Assembly (NCBI RefSeq): GCF_002101885.1
Contig: NZ_LQPS01000031.1
Span: 146,089-210,088 of the forward strand
DNA from: Mycolicibacter senuensis
GTDB taxonomy: Bacteria; Actinomycetota; Actinomycetes; Mycobacteriales; Mycobacteriaceae
DNA length: 64,000 nt
Direction: 5' to 3'
The notes under the pieces were generated by a model. It saw nothing but the letters and a program-made list of their open reading frames with translations. It ran no database searches and had not been told where the DNA came from. This document shows positions 9,707 through 19,600 of this stretch, in pieces (positions within the stretch are counted from its first letter, which is position 1; every line of letters starts with the position of its first letter). The translations under genes were made by a program, and so were the position numbers.

Positions 9707-11221
9707 GTGACACCGAACCGGGGGATCGATGCCCAATTCCTGGCGCTGCCCCGCCACGAGCTGGCCGATGCCGCGCTCTCGGCGGCCAGAGCGGCCGGCG
9801 CCGAGCATGCCGACCTGCGCGTTCACCGGATCGCCACCGAGGTCGTCCGGCTGCGCGACGGCGAACTGGAGACCGCGGTGGTCAACCGTGAGCTGGGCCT
9901 GGCGGTGCGGGTGATCGTCGACGGCACCTGGGGCTTCGCCTCGCATGCCGAACTGGCGCCGGGCGTCGCCGCCGACACCGCCCGCCGGGCGGTGCAGGTG
10001 GCCAAGACGCTGGGCGTCCTCAACGCCGAACGGGTGGAGCTGGCGGCCGAACCGGTATACCGCGACGCCGGCTGGGTGTCGCAGTATGCGATCGACCCGT
10101 TCGAGGTGCCCACCGCCGACAAGATCGACGTGCTCGAGGACTACTCCGGGCGGCTGCTCGCATCTGACGGGGTGAATCACGTTTCCGCTTCGGTGACCGC
10201 GGTCAAGGAGCAGACTTTCTACGCCGACACCTTCGGGTCGTCGATCACCCAGCAGCGGGTACGGGTGATGCCCGTCTGCGAAGCGGTCACGGTGGGCCCG
10301 GAGGGCTTTGACTCGATGCGCACGGTGGCGCCGCCCACCGCGCGGGGCTGGGAGGCGGTGGCCGGCGACGAGGTGTGGGACTGGACTGGGGAACTGGCGG
10401 AGCTGCCAACATTGCTCGCCGAGAAGATGAAAGCCCCCAGCGTGACCGCGGGCCCGACCGACCTGGTGATCGACCCGACCAACCTGTGGTTGACGATTCA
10501 CGAATCGATCGGGCACGCAACCGAATACGACCGTGCCATCGGCTACGAGGCGGCCTATGCCGGCACCTCTTTCGCCACTCCGGACAAGCTCGGCACGATG
10601 CGCTACGGATCGCCGGTGATGAACGTGACCGCCGACCGCACCGTGCCCTACGGGCTGGCCAGTATCGGCTACGACGACGAGGGGGTGGCGGCCCAGAGCT
10701 GGGATCTGGTGCGCGACGGTGTGTTCGTCGGCTATCAGCTCGACCGGGTATTTGCGCCCCGGCTGGGCCAAACTCGCTCCAACGGGTGTTCTTACGCCGA
10801 CTCGCCGCACCATGTCCCGATCCAGCGGATGGCCAACGTGTCGCTGCAGCCGGGGCCCGAGGATCTGTCTACCGCCGACCTGATCGCCCGGGTGGACGAC
10901 GGCATCTACATCGTCGGGGACCGGTCGTGGTCGATCGACATGCAGCGCTACAACTTCCAGTTCACCGGGCAGCGGTTCTTCCGGATCCGCGACGGCCGGC
11001 TCGACGGGCAGTTGCGGGACGTCGCCTACCAGGCGACCACCACCGACTTCTGGAACGCGATGGAGGCGGTCGGCGGCTCCTCGACGTGGCGTCTCGGCGG
11101 GGCGTTCAACTGCGGCAAAGCCCAGCCCGGTCAGGTCGCCGCGGTCAGCCACGGCTGCCCGTCCGCCTTGTTCCGGGGTATCAACGTGCTCAACACGCGG
11201 GCTGAGGGAGGCCGGGAATGA
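9707..11221 (+). CDS. tldD: TldD metalloprotease subunit
   Basis: A 504-aa catalytic subunit of the TldD/TldE protease, which digests unfolded or leader peptides in the cytoplasm. The zinc-binding HExxxH motif is present as HESIGH (H265 to H270), and the C-terminal conserved cysteine segment is FNCGKAQPGQ. GTG 9707 gives the normal family N-terminus. It overlaps tldE by four bases (ATGA), indicating coupled synthesis of the heterodimer. Corresponds to Rv2315c by context. In other bacteria TldD/E process RiPP precursors such as microcin B17, but no RiPP cluster is seen here. Confidence 0.93.
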   Translation: MTPNRGIDAQFLALPRHELADAALSAARAAGAEHADLRVHRIATEVVRLRDGELETAVVNRELGLAVRVIVDGTWGFASHAELAPGVAADTARRAVQVAKTLGVLNAERVELAAEPVYRDAGWVSQYAIDPFEVPTADKIDVLEDYSGRLLASDGVNHVSASVTAVKEQTFYADTFGSSITQQRVRVMPVCEAVTVGPEGFDSMRTVAPPTARGWEAVAGDEVWDWTGELAELPTLLAEKMKAPSVTAGPTDLVIDPTNLWLTIHESIGHATEYDRAIGYEAAYAGTSFATPDKLGTMRYGSPVMNVTADRTVPYGLASIGYDDEGVAAQSWDLVRDGVFVGYQLDRVFAPRLGQTRSNGCSYADSPHHVPIQRMANVSLQPGPEDLSTADLIARVDDGIYIVGDRSWSIDMQRYNFQFTGQRFFRIRDGRLDGQLRDVAYQATTTDFWNAMEAVGGSSTWRLGGAFNCGKAQPGQVAAVSHGCPSALFRGINVLNTRAEGGRE

Positions 11222-12585
11222 TTCCCGCGCAACAGGTTATCGACACCGCGCTGGGCGCAGCCGGCGGCGCCGACACCGAGACCATCGTGTTGGTCACCGA
11301 CAAGGCCGAGGCGTCGTTGCGCTGGGCGGGCAACTCCATGACCACCAACGGCGTGTCCAGCAGCCGGACCACCACGGTGGTCACCATCGTCCGCGACGAC
11401 CAGGGGCCCCGGGTCGGCTCGCTGTGTTCGGCCGAGGTGGACCCGGCACTGATCCCCGAGCTGGTGGCGGCCTCGCAGGAGGCGGCCGCCGGCGCGCCGG
11501 AGGCCCGCGACGCCGCCGAACTGGTGGCCGGCACCGTGACGCCGGACGACTGGGACGCCGACGTGCCGGGAACCGGCGCCGAGGTGTTCGCCGAGCTGGC
11601 GGCCGGATTGAGCGGTGGCTTCCGGGGTGCCGACCAGCTGTACGGCTTCGCCCGCCACGAGGTGGCGACGACGTTCCTGGCGTCCTCGACCGGGCTGCGG
11701 CGGCGTTTCACCCAGCCCACCGGGACGGTCGAGATCAACGCCAAACGCGACGGCGCCAGCGCCTGGGCCGGGATCAGCACCCCGGACTTCGTTGACGTGC
11801 GATGTGATTCGCTGCTGGAGCAGTTGTCGACCCGGCTGGGCTGGGCGGCGCGCACCGTAGAGCTGCCGGCCGGTCGGTACGAGACGTTGATGCCGCCGTC
11901 CACGGTGGCCGACATGATGATCTACCTGGGCTGGACGATGAGTGGCCGCGGCGCCGAGGAGGGCCGCACCGCGCTGTCGGCGCCCGGCGGCGGCACCAGG
12001 GTGGGAGAGCGCCTGTCCGACCTGCCGCTGACGCTGTACTCCGACCCGCACGCGTTCGAACTCGAGTGTGCGCCGTTCGTGGCCACCGGCACCTCCTCGG
12101 AGACGGCGTCGGTGTTCGACAACGGCCTGGACATCGGTTGCGTGGACTGGATCCGCGGCGGGGTGATCAACGCGCTGGCCTACCCGCGGGCCGCCGCCGC
12201 CGAATTCGGGGTCTCGCCCGCGCTGGCCGCCGACAATCTGTTGATGACCGGCGGCTCGGCCAGCATGGACGAGATGATCGCCTCGACCGAGCGCGGGCTG
12301 CTGCTGACCACGCTGTGGTACATCCGCGAGGTCGACCCGACCACGCTGCTGCTGACCGGGCTGACCCGCGACGGCGTCTACCTGGTGGAGGACGGCCAGG
12401 TCAGCGCGGCGGTGAACAACTTCCGCTTCAACGAGAGTCCGCTGGACCTGCTGCGCCGGGCCACCCAGGCCGGTATCGCCGAGCCGACGCTGCCGCGGGA
12501 GTGGGGCGACTGGGCGACGCGGGCGGTGATGCCGTCGCTGCGGATTCCCGACTTCCACATGTCGTCGGTCAGTCAGGCGCAGTGA
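11218..12585 (+). CDS. tldE: TldE/PmbA non-catalytic protease subunit
   Basis: A 455-aa partner of TldD. It belongs to the PmbA/TldE branch and shows no HExxxH motif, as expected for the subunit that shapes the proteolytic chamber without binding zinc. The ATG at 11218 lies inside the tldD stop (ATGA). Its stop is six bases from the convergent end of the giant regulator fragment. Corresponds to Rv2314c by order. Confidence 0.9.
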   Translation: MIPAQQVIDTALGAAGGADTETIVLVTDKAEASLRWAGNSMTTNGVSSSRTTTVVTIVRDDQGPRVGSLCSAEVDPALIPELVAASQEAAAGAPEARDAAELVAGTVTPDDWDADVPGTGAEVFAELAAGLSGGFRGADQLYGFARHEVATTFLASSTGLRRRFTQPTGTVEINAKRDGASAWAGISTPDFVDVRCDSLLEQLSTRLGWAARTVELPAGRYETLMPPSTVADMMIYLGWTMSGRGAEEGRTALSAPGGGTRVGERLSDLPLTLYSDPHAFELECAPFVATGTSSETASVFDNGLDIGCVDWIRGGVINALAYPRAAAAEFGVSPALAADNLLMTGGSASMDEMIASTERGLLLTTLWYIREVDPTTLLLTGLTRDGVYLVEDGQVSAAVNNFRFNESPLDLLRRATQAGIAEPTLPREWGDWATRAVMPSLRIPDFHMSSVSQAQ

Positions 12586-12590
12586 CTGTT

Positions 12591-13715
12591 TCACGATGAT
12601 GCCGCCGAATGCAGCTCCTCGAAGCGGGCGAGTGCGGCCTGGACATCGGTCTCATCGAACATCTCACAACGGTTGACCAGGCCGCCGCTGACGGTCAGAA
12701 GGGCGGTCTCGCGCCACTCGGCGGTGAAGCCGTCCTGGGAGGTCCCATATGCCGCGTGGGTGAACACCATACCGAGAGCGCTCAGTCGATGCACTACATC
12801 GATATTGATCCGGATGTCCGAAGCGACCGCAAAGGTTGCCCACATGTACGGAACCATCTCCCCGGGAGCGAACGCAATGCCCCGCCTGTGGTCGAGACTC
12901 ACGAAATCTACGGCCAACTGCGGTATCTCGTGTCGGTTGAGTGCGCCGTAGCCCTCCGCGATCACTGACCAGGTCGGCGCATACACGGCGGCCTCGCCAG
13001 CGAGGTATCGCGCGTCGAGTTCCTCGTAGGCGGCGTCGATGTCGTCCGGGTCGAAGGTCGCGGTGTGCTGCATGAGACCGTCGGCGTCGACTTCCATGAC
13101 ATGCAACATCTCGGCGGCGATCGGTCGATCGGCATCACCGGTGTCGCGATAACAGCCACGGGTCAGTGAGAGTCGAGATCCCCGAACAGCTATGGGCTCA
13201 ATCTCCAGCCGCCAGGTGCTCAGGGCCGTCTCCAACGTGGCTTCGACTACCTTCCGCCGCTCGCGCCCCTCGAGGACATGATTCAGGCCGTTCCGCCGGT
13301 CGTCATATCGGCCGTCCTCGCTGACCAGGGCGAGGATGGCATTCCCGTCGCGGCGGTTGAACCCGTCGGCTAGGCGTGACCAGTTCCGTGTCGCGGCGTT
13401 CTCCAGTGCGGGCCTGGATCGGCTCAGTTCTTCGAACCGCGCGAGTGCGGCGTCGAGGTCCGCTTCGCCGAACAGCTCGCTGTGGCTGATCAGATCGCCG
13501 TTGACGGTGAGGACGTTGATATCCCGCCACTCGGCGTCGAAGCCTTCTTGGGAGATTCCACGCGCCACATGGGTGACGACCGCTCCGATCGCGCTGAGCC
13601 GGTGCACCGCGGTGATGTGGATCCAGGTGTCGGGCGAGTCGTCCCATGCGGCCTGCTGGTACCGGATCATGTCGCCGGGCTCGAAGGCAGCCCCGCGACG
13701 ATGGTCGATGTTCAC
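12591..13715 (-). CDS. C-terminal fragment of giant regulator: tandem NTF2/SnoaL-like modules
   Basis: An open frame of 374 codons that continues the repeated C-terminal region of the 13712-20899 gene in another frame. It holds the rest of repeat unit 4 and all of unit 5 (ENAATR...DDRR type module, then TWSVIAEGY...VVHRLS...CEMFDE type module). A GTG at 13715 could start it, but coding similarity extends upstream past that codon to about 13790 (TWSLVAGAYAAFNRRE), so this is probably not an independent gene. The fold resembles the SnoaL/NTF2-like small-ligand-binding family. Either the gene is broken or the break is a sequencing error. Confidence 0.75.
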   Translation of the reverse strand: MNIDHRRGAAFEPGDMIRYQQAAWDDSPDTWIHITAVHRLSAIGAVVTHVARGISQEGFDAEWRDINVLTVNGDLISHSELFGEADLDAALARFEELSRSRPALENAATRNWSRLADGFNRRDGNAILALVSEDGRYDDRRNGLNHVLEGRERRKVVEATLETALSTWRLEIEPIAVRGSRLSLTRGCYRDTGDADRPIAAEMLHVMEVDADGLMQHTATFDPDDIDAAYEELDARYLAGEAAVYAPTWSVIAEGYGALNRHEIPQLAVDFVSLDHRRGIAFAPGEMVPYMWATFAVASDIRINIDVVHRLSALGMVFTHAAYGTSQDGFTAEWRETALLTVSGGLVNRCEMFDETDVQAALARFEELHSAASS

Positions 13716-16621
13716 CCAGCCCGGTGTGGTCGGGGCGACCTCGCGCCGGTTGAACGCGGCATAGGCGCCGGCGACGAGCGACCAGGTGTGCCGTGGGCGG
13801 CGGCTTCCCCGGCGAGGTAACGGGTATCGAGTTCGGCGAAGGCCGCGTCGAAGTCGTCGGGGTCGAAAGTCACGGAATAGTCCATCAGTCCGTCGGCGCC
13901 GACTTCGATGACGCTCAACGTGTCGACGGTGATCGGTTGATCGGGATCATCGATGTCGCGATAGCTCCTGCGGGTCAACGCGAGGCGAGTCCCTCTGACG
14001 GCGATGGGCACGATCTCCATCCGCCAGCTGCTGGGTGTCGTCTCTATCGTGCTATCAACCACTTTCTGCACCCCTGCGCCCTCGTGCGTATCGCGTAGGC
14101 CTTTCCGGCGGTCGTCAAATCGGCTGTCCGCGCTCGCGAGCGCGAACAGCGCCTTTCCGTCACGACGGTTGTATGCGTCGGCTGCTCGCGCGCAGGTACG
14201 GGTCGCGGCGTTCTCCAGCGCAGGCCTCGATTGGCTCAGCTCGTCGAATCTGGCGAGCGCGGTGTCCAGGTCTTCCTCGTCGAACAGCTCGCAGCGGGTG
14301 ATCCGGTCGCCGTCGACCGTCAGAAGCTGAATCATGCGCCACTCGGCTTCCAGGCCTTCGGGTGAGCGGCCATGCGAATAGTGAGTGATGACTGCTCCGA
14401 AATCGCTGAGTCGATGCACCGCCTCGACCTGAACCCGGAATTCCGGCGTGAAGTCCCAACACGAGCGGAGCGCCGCGTCCAGGTCGCCGGATGCGAAGGG
14501 CATGCCGCGACGGTGGTCGACGTTAATCCAGTCCACTGCGGGCATTTCATGTCGGTTGAGCATGGCGTAGACGTCGATGATCACCGACCAGACGCGCGCG
14601 TGGTCGGCCGCCTCGCCGGCGCGGTAACGGGCCTCGAGCTCGGCGATGGCGGCGTCGATGTCGTCGGGGTCGAACGAGACGTTCGCCACGATCCGCCCCT
14701 CTGAGTCGATCTCCCCGACGTCGAGCTGTTCGGCGAGGAATGCCTCGGGGTCTTGATCCCGAAACGAGAAGATGCTCCGGGTCAGGACGAGGTATTTCCC
14801 GCGTGTCGCGATGTCGCTCACTTTGAGGTCGGCGACGCCCAGATCGGCGACGGCGCGCATGTTGGCGAGGGCTGCGTCACGACCGTGTCGTATTCCTGCG
14901 TTCACGACACGTCGGTGATCGTTGTGGTAGTAGTCGTCGGCCAATTGCTCGGCCATGGCGTCCCAGTTGTTTACCGCGAACTGTGCCAGGAAGCGTTGGG
15001 ACACCAGGCTTGCCGCGTTATCCAATCTGCGTGCTCGGCGCGGCTGCAGCTCGTCGAATCTGGCGAGGGCGGCATCGAGGTCGGATTCGTCGAACACCTC
15101 GCCTCGGCTGATCAGGTCACCTTCGACGGTGATCAGGTCGACCGCACGCCAATCGGCTTCGAAGCCGTCTCGTGAGGTTCCTTTCCCTACGTGGGTGAAG
15201 ACCGCGCCGAGGTCGCTCAGCCGGTGCACCGCCTCGATGTAGACATTCAGCTCGGCAGCGAGGTCCCACGACGCATGGAAATACGCGTTCGCTTGGCCCT
15301 CCGCGAACGCGGTCGTGCGGCGGTGGTCGACGTTCGTCCAGCCTCGGGTCGTCGCGGGGAGCTCACCCCGGTTCAACCCGGAGTAGGCCCTCGCGATGAG
15401 CGACCAGGTGGCCGAGTGTCCGGCTGCCTCGCCGGCGAGGTAGCGGGCGTCGAGATCTTCGATGGCGGCGTCGAAGTCGTCGGGGTCGAACACGATGACC
15501 GCCGCGAACCTGCCGCTGGCGTCGACCTCGAGCAGGTTGAGTACGTCGATTTGGGTCGCCGGGGAGTGGACTCGGGTGAGGGCCATGCACTCGCCGCGGG
15601 TTGCAATCGTGGTTGACGTGAGGGCGTCGATTCCCAGTCCGGCGAGCGCCTGCCAGTTGGCGATGTTGGCTTCTCGACCGTGGATGACCTCGGCGGCCAC
15701 TACTCGGCGTCGGTCTTCGGCGGAAATGTCGTCGGCGTACATCTCGGCGATGCCGTCCCAGTCGGCGGCCGGGAGGCGCATAAGGAAGCGCTCGATTGCG
15801 CGGGTGGCTGCGTTCTCCAGCTGCGGCGCCGGTCGGATTAGCTGTTCGAACCTTGCGAGTGCGGAGTCGAGGTCTGCCTCATCGAACATCTCGCAGTGGC
15901 TGATCAGATCGCCTTCGACGGTGAGGGTATCGACAATTCGCCACTCGACGTCCAAGCCGTCTTGCGAAGTCCCTTTGGCTACGTGGGTGATCACTGCGCC
16001 ACGGTCGGTCAGTCGATGTACGGCTTCGACGTAGATGATGTTCTGCACCGTGTCGTCCAAGGCGACGCGAAGGTATGCCATCAGGTCACCTGCCCCGACC
16101 GTCGCAAGCCCCCGGTAGTCGACGTCGGTGAACCCCGGAACTGTCGGCGGCAGTTGACGTCTATTCATCGCGATGAAAGCGGCTGTGATCGCCGACCAAG
16201 TGTCAGCGCACGCGGCCGCTTCGCCGGCGAGGTAGCGGGCATCGAGCTCGACGATGGCGGCGTCGAAGTCGTCGAGGTCGAACACCACGGCCGCCACAAC
16301 CTTGCCGTCCGAGTCGATCTCGATGACGTTGAGGACATCGTTTTGAACCGCCTCAGGGTCGGGGCCGGCGGCGCGGACGCGGGTGAGAGCGAGGCGCTCA
16401 GCACGGGTTGCCACGGCGCCCAACAGGATCATCGCAAAGCCGTCTTCAGCGGTAGCCTGCAACTCCGCGATCCCGGCATCGCGGCCGTGTCGGATCCCGG
16501 TATTGACGGTCCGGCGGCGATCGTCGATGACGTAGTTGTCGGCTGCTGCTTGAGCGATGGCGTCCCAGTCGCGGGCGGCATAATTCGGGTAGAACCGCTC
16601 GATCAACCGCGTCGCCTGGTT
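12591..16621 (-). repeat. Five tandem ~800-bp coding repeats (paired NTF2-like modules)
   Basis: Within the giant regulator, two module types alternate. Type A begins with a helix like ENAATR..ERF and carries DDRR. Type B begins TWS.I..AY.ALNR, carries VDHRR, AVHRLSD.GAV.TH and LTVEGDLIS..EMFDE. Type A starts lie near 16621, 15817, 15020, 14217 and 13410, a period of 797-807 bases (819 for the last unit to the stop). The junction LDARYLAGEAA recurs near 12990, 13803, 14609, 15427 and 16218. A degenerate type A copy precedes the array (about residues 1283-1420). Similarity is visible at DNA as well as protein level. Confidence 0.85.
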
Positions 16622-19600
16622 CTTCGGGTGCCGTACCGGTGCGCGTGCTTCCTCGAATTGTGCGCGCAGCGCATCGAGTTCGGCGATCGCGGCGGCCATG
16701 TCTTCGAGGTCGAACCACACTTGGAGCGCGATTCGCCCTTGATCGTCAATGCCGTAGAGACTGAGAAGCTCGTCCTGTGGAGCCCCGGGGTTCACGTCCG
16801 CAGTGCCCGTGGTCAATCGGACAAGAGCCAGGTGCTCGCCTCGTACGGCGATAACGGCATAGTCGAGCCGCACCTCACCCATCTCGAGATTGAGTCTGTT
16901 CTGATGTATCCAGTCCGAGGGCAGGTCGGCCGGGTTGAAGCCGACGATCTTCCGGCGACTCTCGAAAAGGGCATCCGGTGCAAACAGCTGCTCGAACTCG
17001 TCCCAGGCACCCCGATTGACGGCGGTCGCCACGCGTTCGCCGACTCGTACAGCCGCGGTGTCCGGTTCGACGTTCGCTGCATCGAGTGTTACGGCGGCGG
17101 GAGGCGGGACGCGCTCTCCAAGCACCAGTCGCGCCTTATCGGCAAGGGCCGCAGCGCCCTTTCGTTCGTACAGTTCAACGGCCCGCCCGGCGGCGGCACG
17201 CGCTCCCACCGGATCACCGGCGGCGCCCGACACCGTCGCCAGCGCCAGACAGGTATCGCCGTGATCGACCAAGGCGTCGGTGCGCTCGGCCAGGCCGACC
17301 GCAGCCTCGGCCATCTGCCGGGCGGCGTCATGATCACCGCGACGTGCCAACAGCAGCGCCCGAAGTGTCCGCCAGGCGATCGACGCCTTCAGCGCGTGTC
17401 CCGCGAGACGCTCGCTCTCGGTGCACAACTCGTCTGCCTCGGCGTCGCGGTCGAGGGCCAGACACGTGCGACCCAACAAGGCAGCGGTCTCGGCGGTATC
17501 GGCTTCCAGCCCCATGCGGCGAAAACCGCTGTAAGCCTGGCGTAGCGGCGGCTCGGCGGCCGCGGGATCGTCGGCGACCAGCTCCACGATCCCGGCGAAC
17601 TGCTCAAGCTCGAGCCGCGCATGGCGCAGTCCCAGTTCGGTGACCGTGCGCCGGGCCGCATCGATCATCCGCCGGGCTGCAGCGGCGCGGCCCCGGAAGG
17701 CCTCCAACACGGCCTGACACCGTGTCGACGTCGCCTCGACCGCAGGGGAATCGGTGGTGATGCGCAACAGCCGCACCACGTCCAGACAACGCCCGCCGGC
17801 CCGGGGAACCGGGTTGGGGCCCCACAGCGCCGCGAGAGGCGCACCGGCCAGCACCGCGTTCACCCGACGGTGCTCACGCGCGCGCCGCGCCGCGGACAGT
17901 GCATTGTCCAAGGCGATCTCGCAGTCGCCGATCCGGCCAAGACGCGCAAGACAGCCGGACCGTACGGTGTGGGCAGTGGCTTCCCCTGCGGCATCGCCGA
18001 ATCCGGCCAGCTCGTCGGCAGCCGCGCTCAATGCGGCCTCGATCTCGTCCAACCGCTCGGGATGGGTCAGCATCGACAGCTGGCCGTCGAAACAGGTCGC
18101 CCACGCCGCCAGCCGCGCCGAATCGACTGTCGCTGCCTGCAATTGCGAGACCGCGCCGGCCGCCGACGCCACATCACCGGCGGCGAGCAGCGCCTCGCAG
18201 CGCGCAACCAGCAGATCGGCGGTCTGATCGGCGCGGTCGGGCAACAGGTCGTCGATCTCCTCCAGCGCGTGCAGCGCCTGGTCGTAGAGATCGGCGGCGC
18301 CTTCGTAGGCCAGCCGTGACATCGCCTGGTCCGCGGCTCGTCGGCAGTACTCGACGGCCTTGGCGGCGTTTCCGGCCCAGGCGCATTCGAAGTAGTGGTA
18401 GGCCAGTTCCGCCAGCAGCTCGTCATCGGCGCCGGGCGCGGCTTCCAGAGTGGTGGCGATGCGCTGGTGCAGCCGCATGCGCCGCACGGACGCCAGCTCG
18501 GCGAGCAGCGCCTGACGGACGATCGCGTGGTTGAACCGGTATCGGCCGCCGGGCTCCTCGATGAGAATTCCGGCCTTGCACGCCTCGTCGAAGGCATCGA
18601 CGAGGTCCTGCTCGACCACCTGCTCCACCAGGTCCACCGCGAAGCGGCTGCCGACGACCGCGGCTGCGGCAAGGGCCTTGTTCGTCTCGGCCGGCAGCCG
18701 TGAAAGCCGGCGACTCACGGCTTCCCGGACACCCTGCGGCAAGGTGCTCGGATCCCATGCGCCACCGCTTTCGTCGACGTGACGCAACGCCTCGATCAGG
18801 AAGAACGGATTGCCGCCGGTGACCGACACCAATGCCCGGGCGAGGTCTTCATCGTCGTAGCCGGCCTCGGCGACATAAGTGGTCACGTCGTTCTCATCGA
18901 GGCCGCTGAGGGCGAGACGATCCGCGGTGCCGTCCCGATGAAGATCGGCGAGCATGGCCGCCAGCGGATGAGAACGGTCGAGGTCGGTGCTGCGGTAGGT
19001 CCCGACGATCTGCACTCGGGTGTGGTCACCGAAGCGCAGTAGATGCCGCAACAGCAACAGTGTGGGTTTGGCCGCCCAGTGCAGGTCGTCGAGGACCAGA
19101 ACGACTGGGGCCGAAGCGGAGGCCAGTTCCAACAGGGCGACCACGGCATCGAATAGTGCGTAGCGTTCGGTGTCCGGGTCGGCTCGGGCCGGCGCGCACA
19201 GGTCGGGGAGGACATCGGTCAGCCCGGGAACCAGGGGGAGCAGTGCTTCCACGCCGCGCAGGCCCCGTAGTGGCTTGGTGCCGATGCACGGCACCAGCGA
19301 ACGCAGCGATTCGGCGAACGGCTGATAGGGCGCGCCGAGATCCTCGTCGCTGCGGCCATACAACACCACGGCGCCCTGGTCATACGTCAGTCGGGACCAT
19401 TCGCCGGCCAAGCGCGTTTTGCCCACACCGGGCTCACCGGCGATCAGCATCGCGTGAATGCCACCGGCGAGAGTGGTTTGCCATGCCGATGCGAGCCGTT
19501 CCAGCTCCGGGCCGCGTCCGACGAACCGTCCGGCCCCGATCAGCACCGCGGGCAGGTCGGGCCGCTCGAGGGGCTCGTCACCGGTTGCCTCAAGTCGCTG

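Noticed and set aside
12591..16621. CRISPR-like or minisatellite repeat
   Set aside because: The period is about 800 bp, coding in frame and protein-conserved; no short direct repeats with unique spacers.
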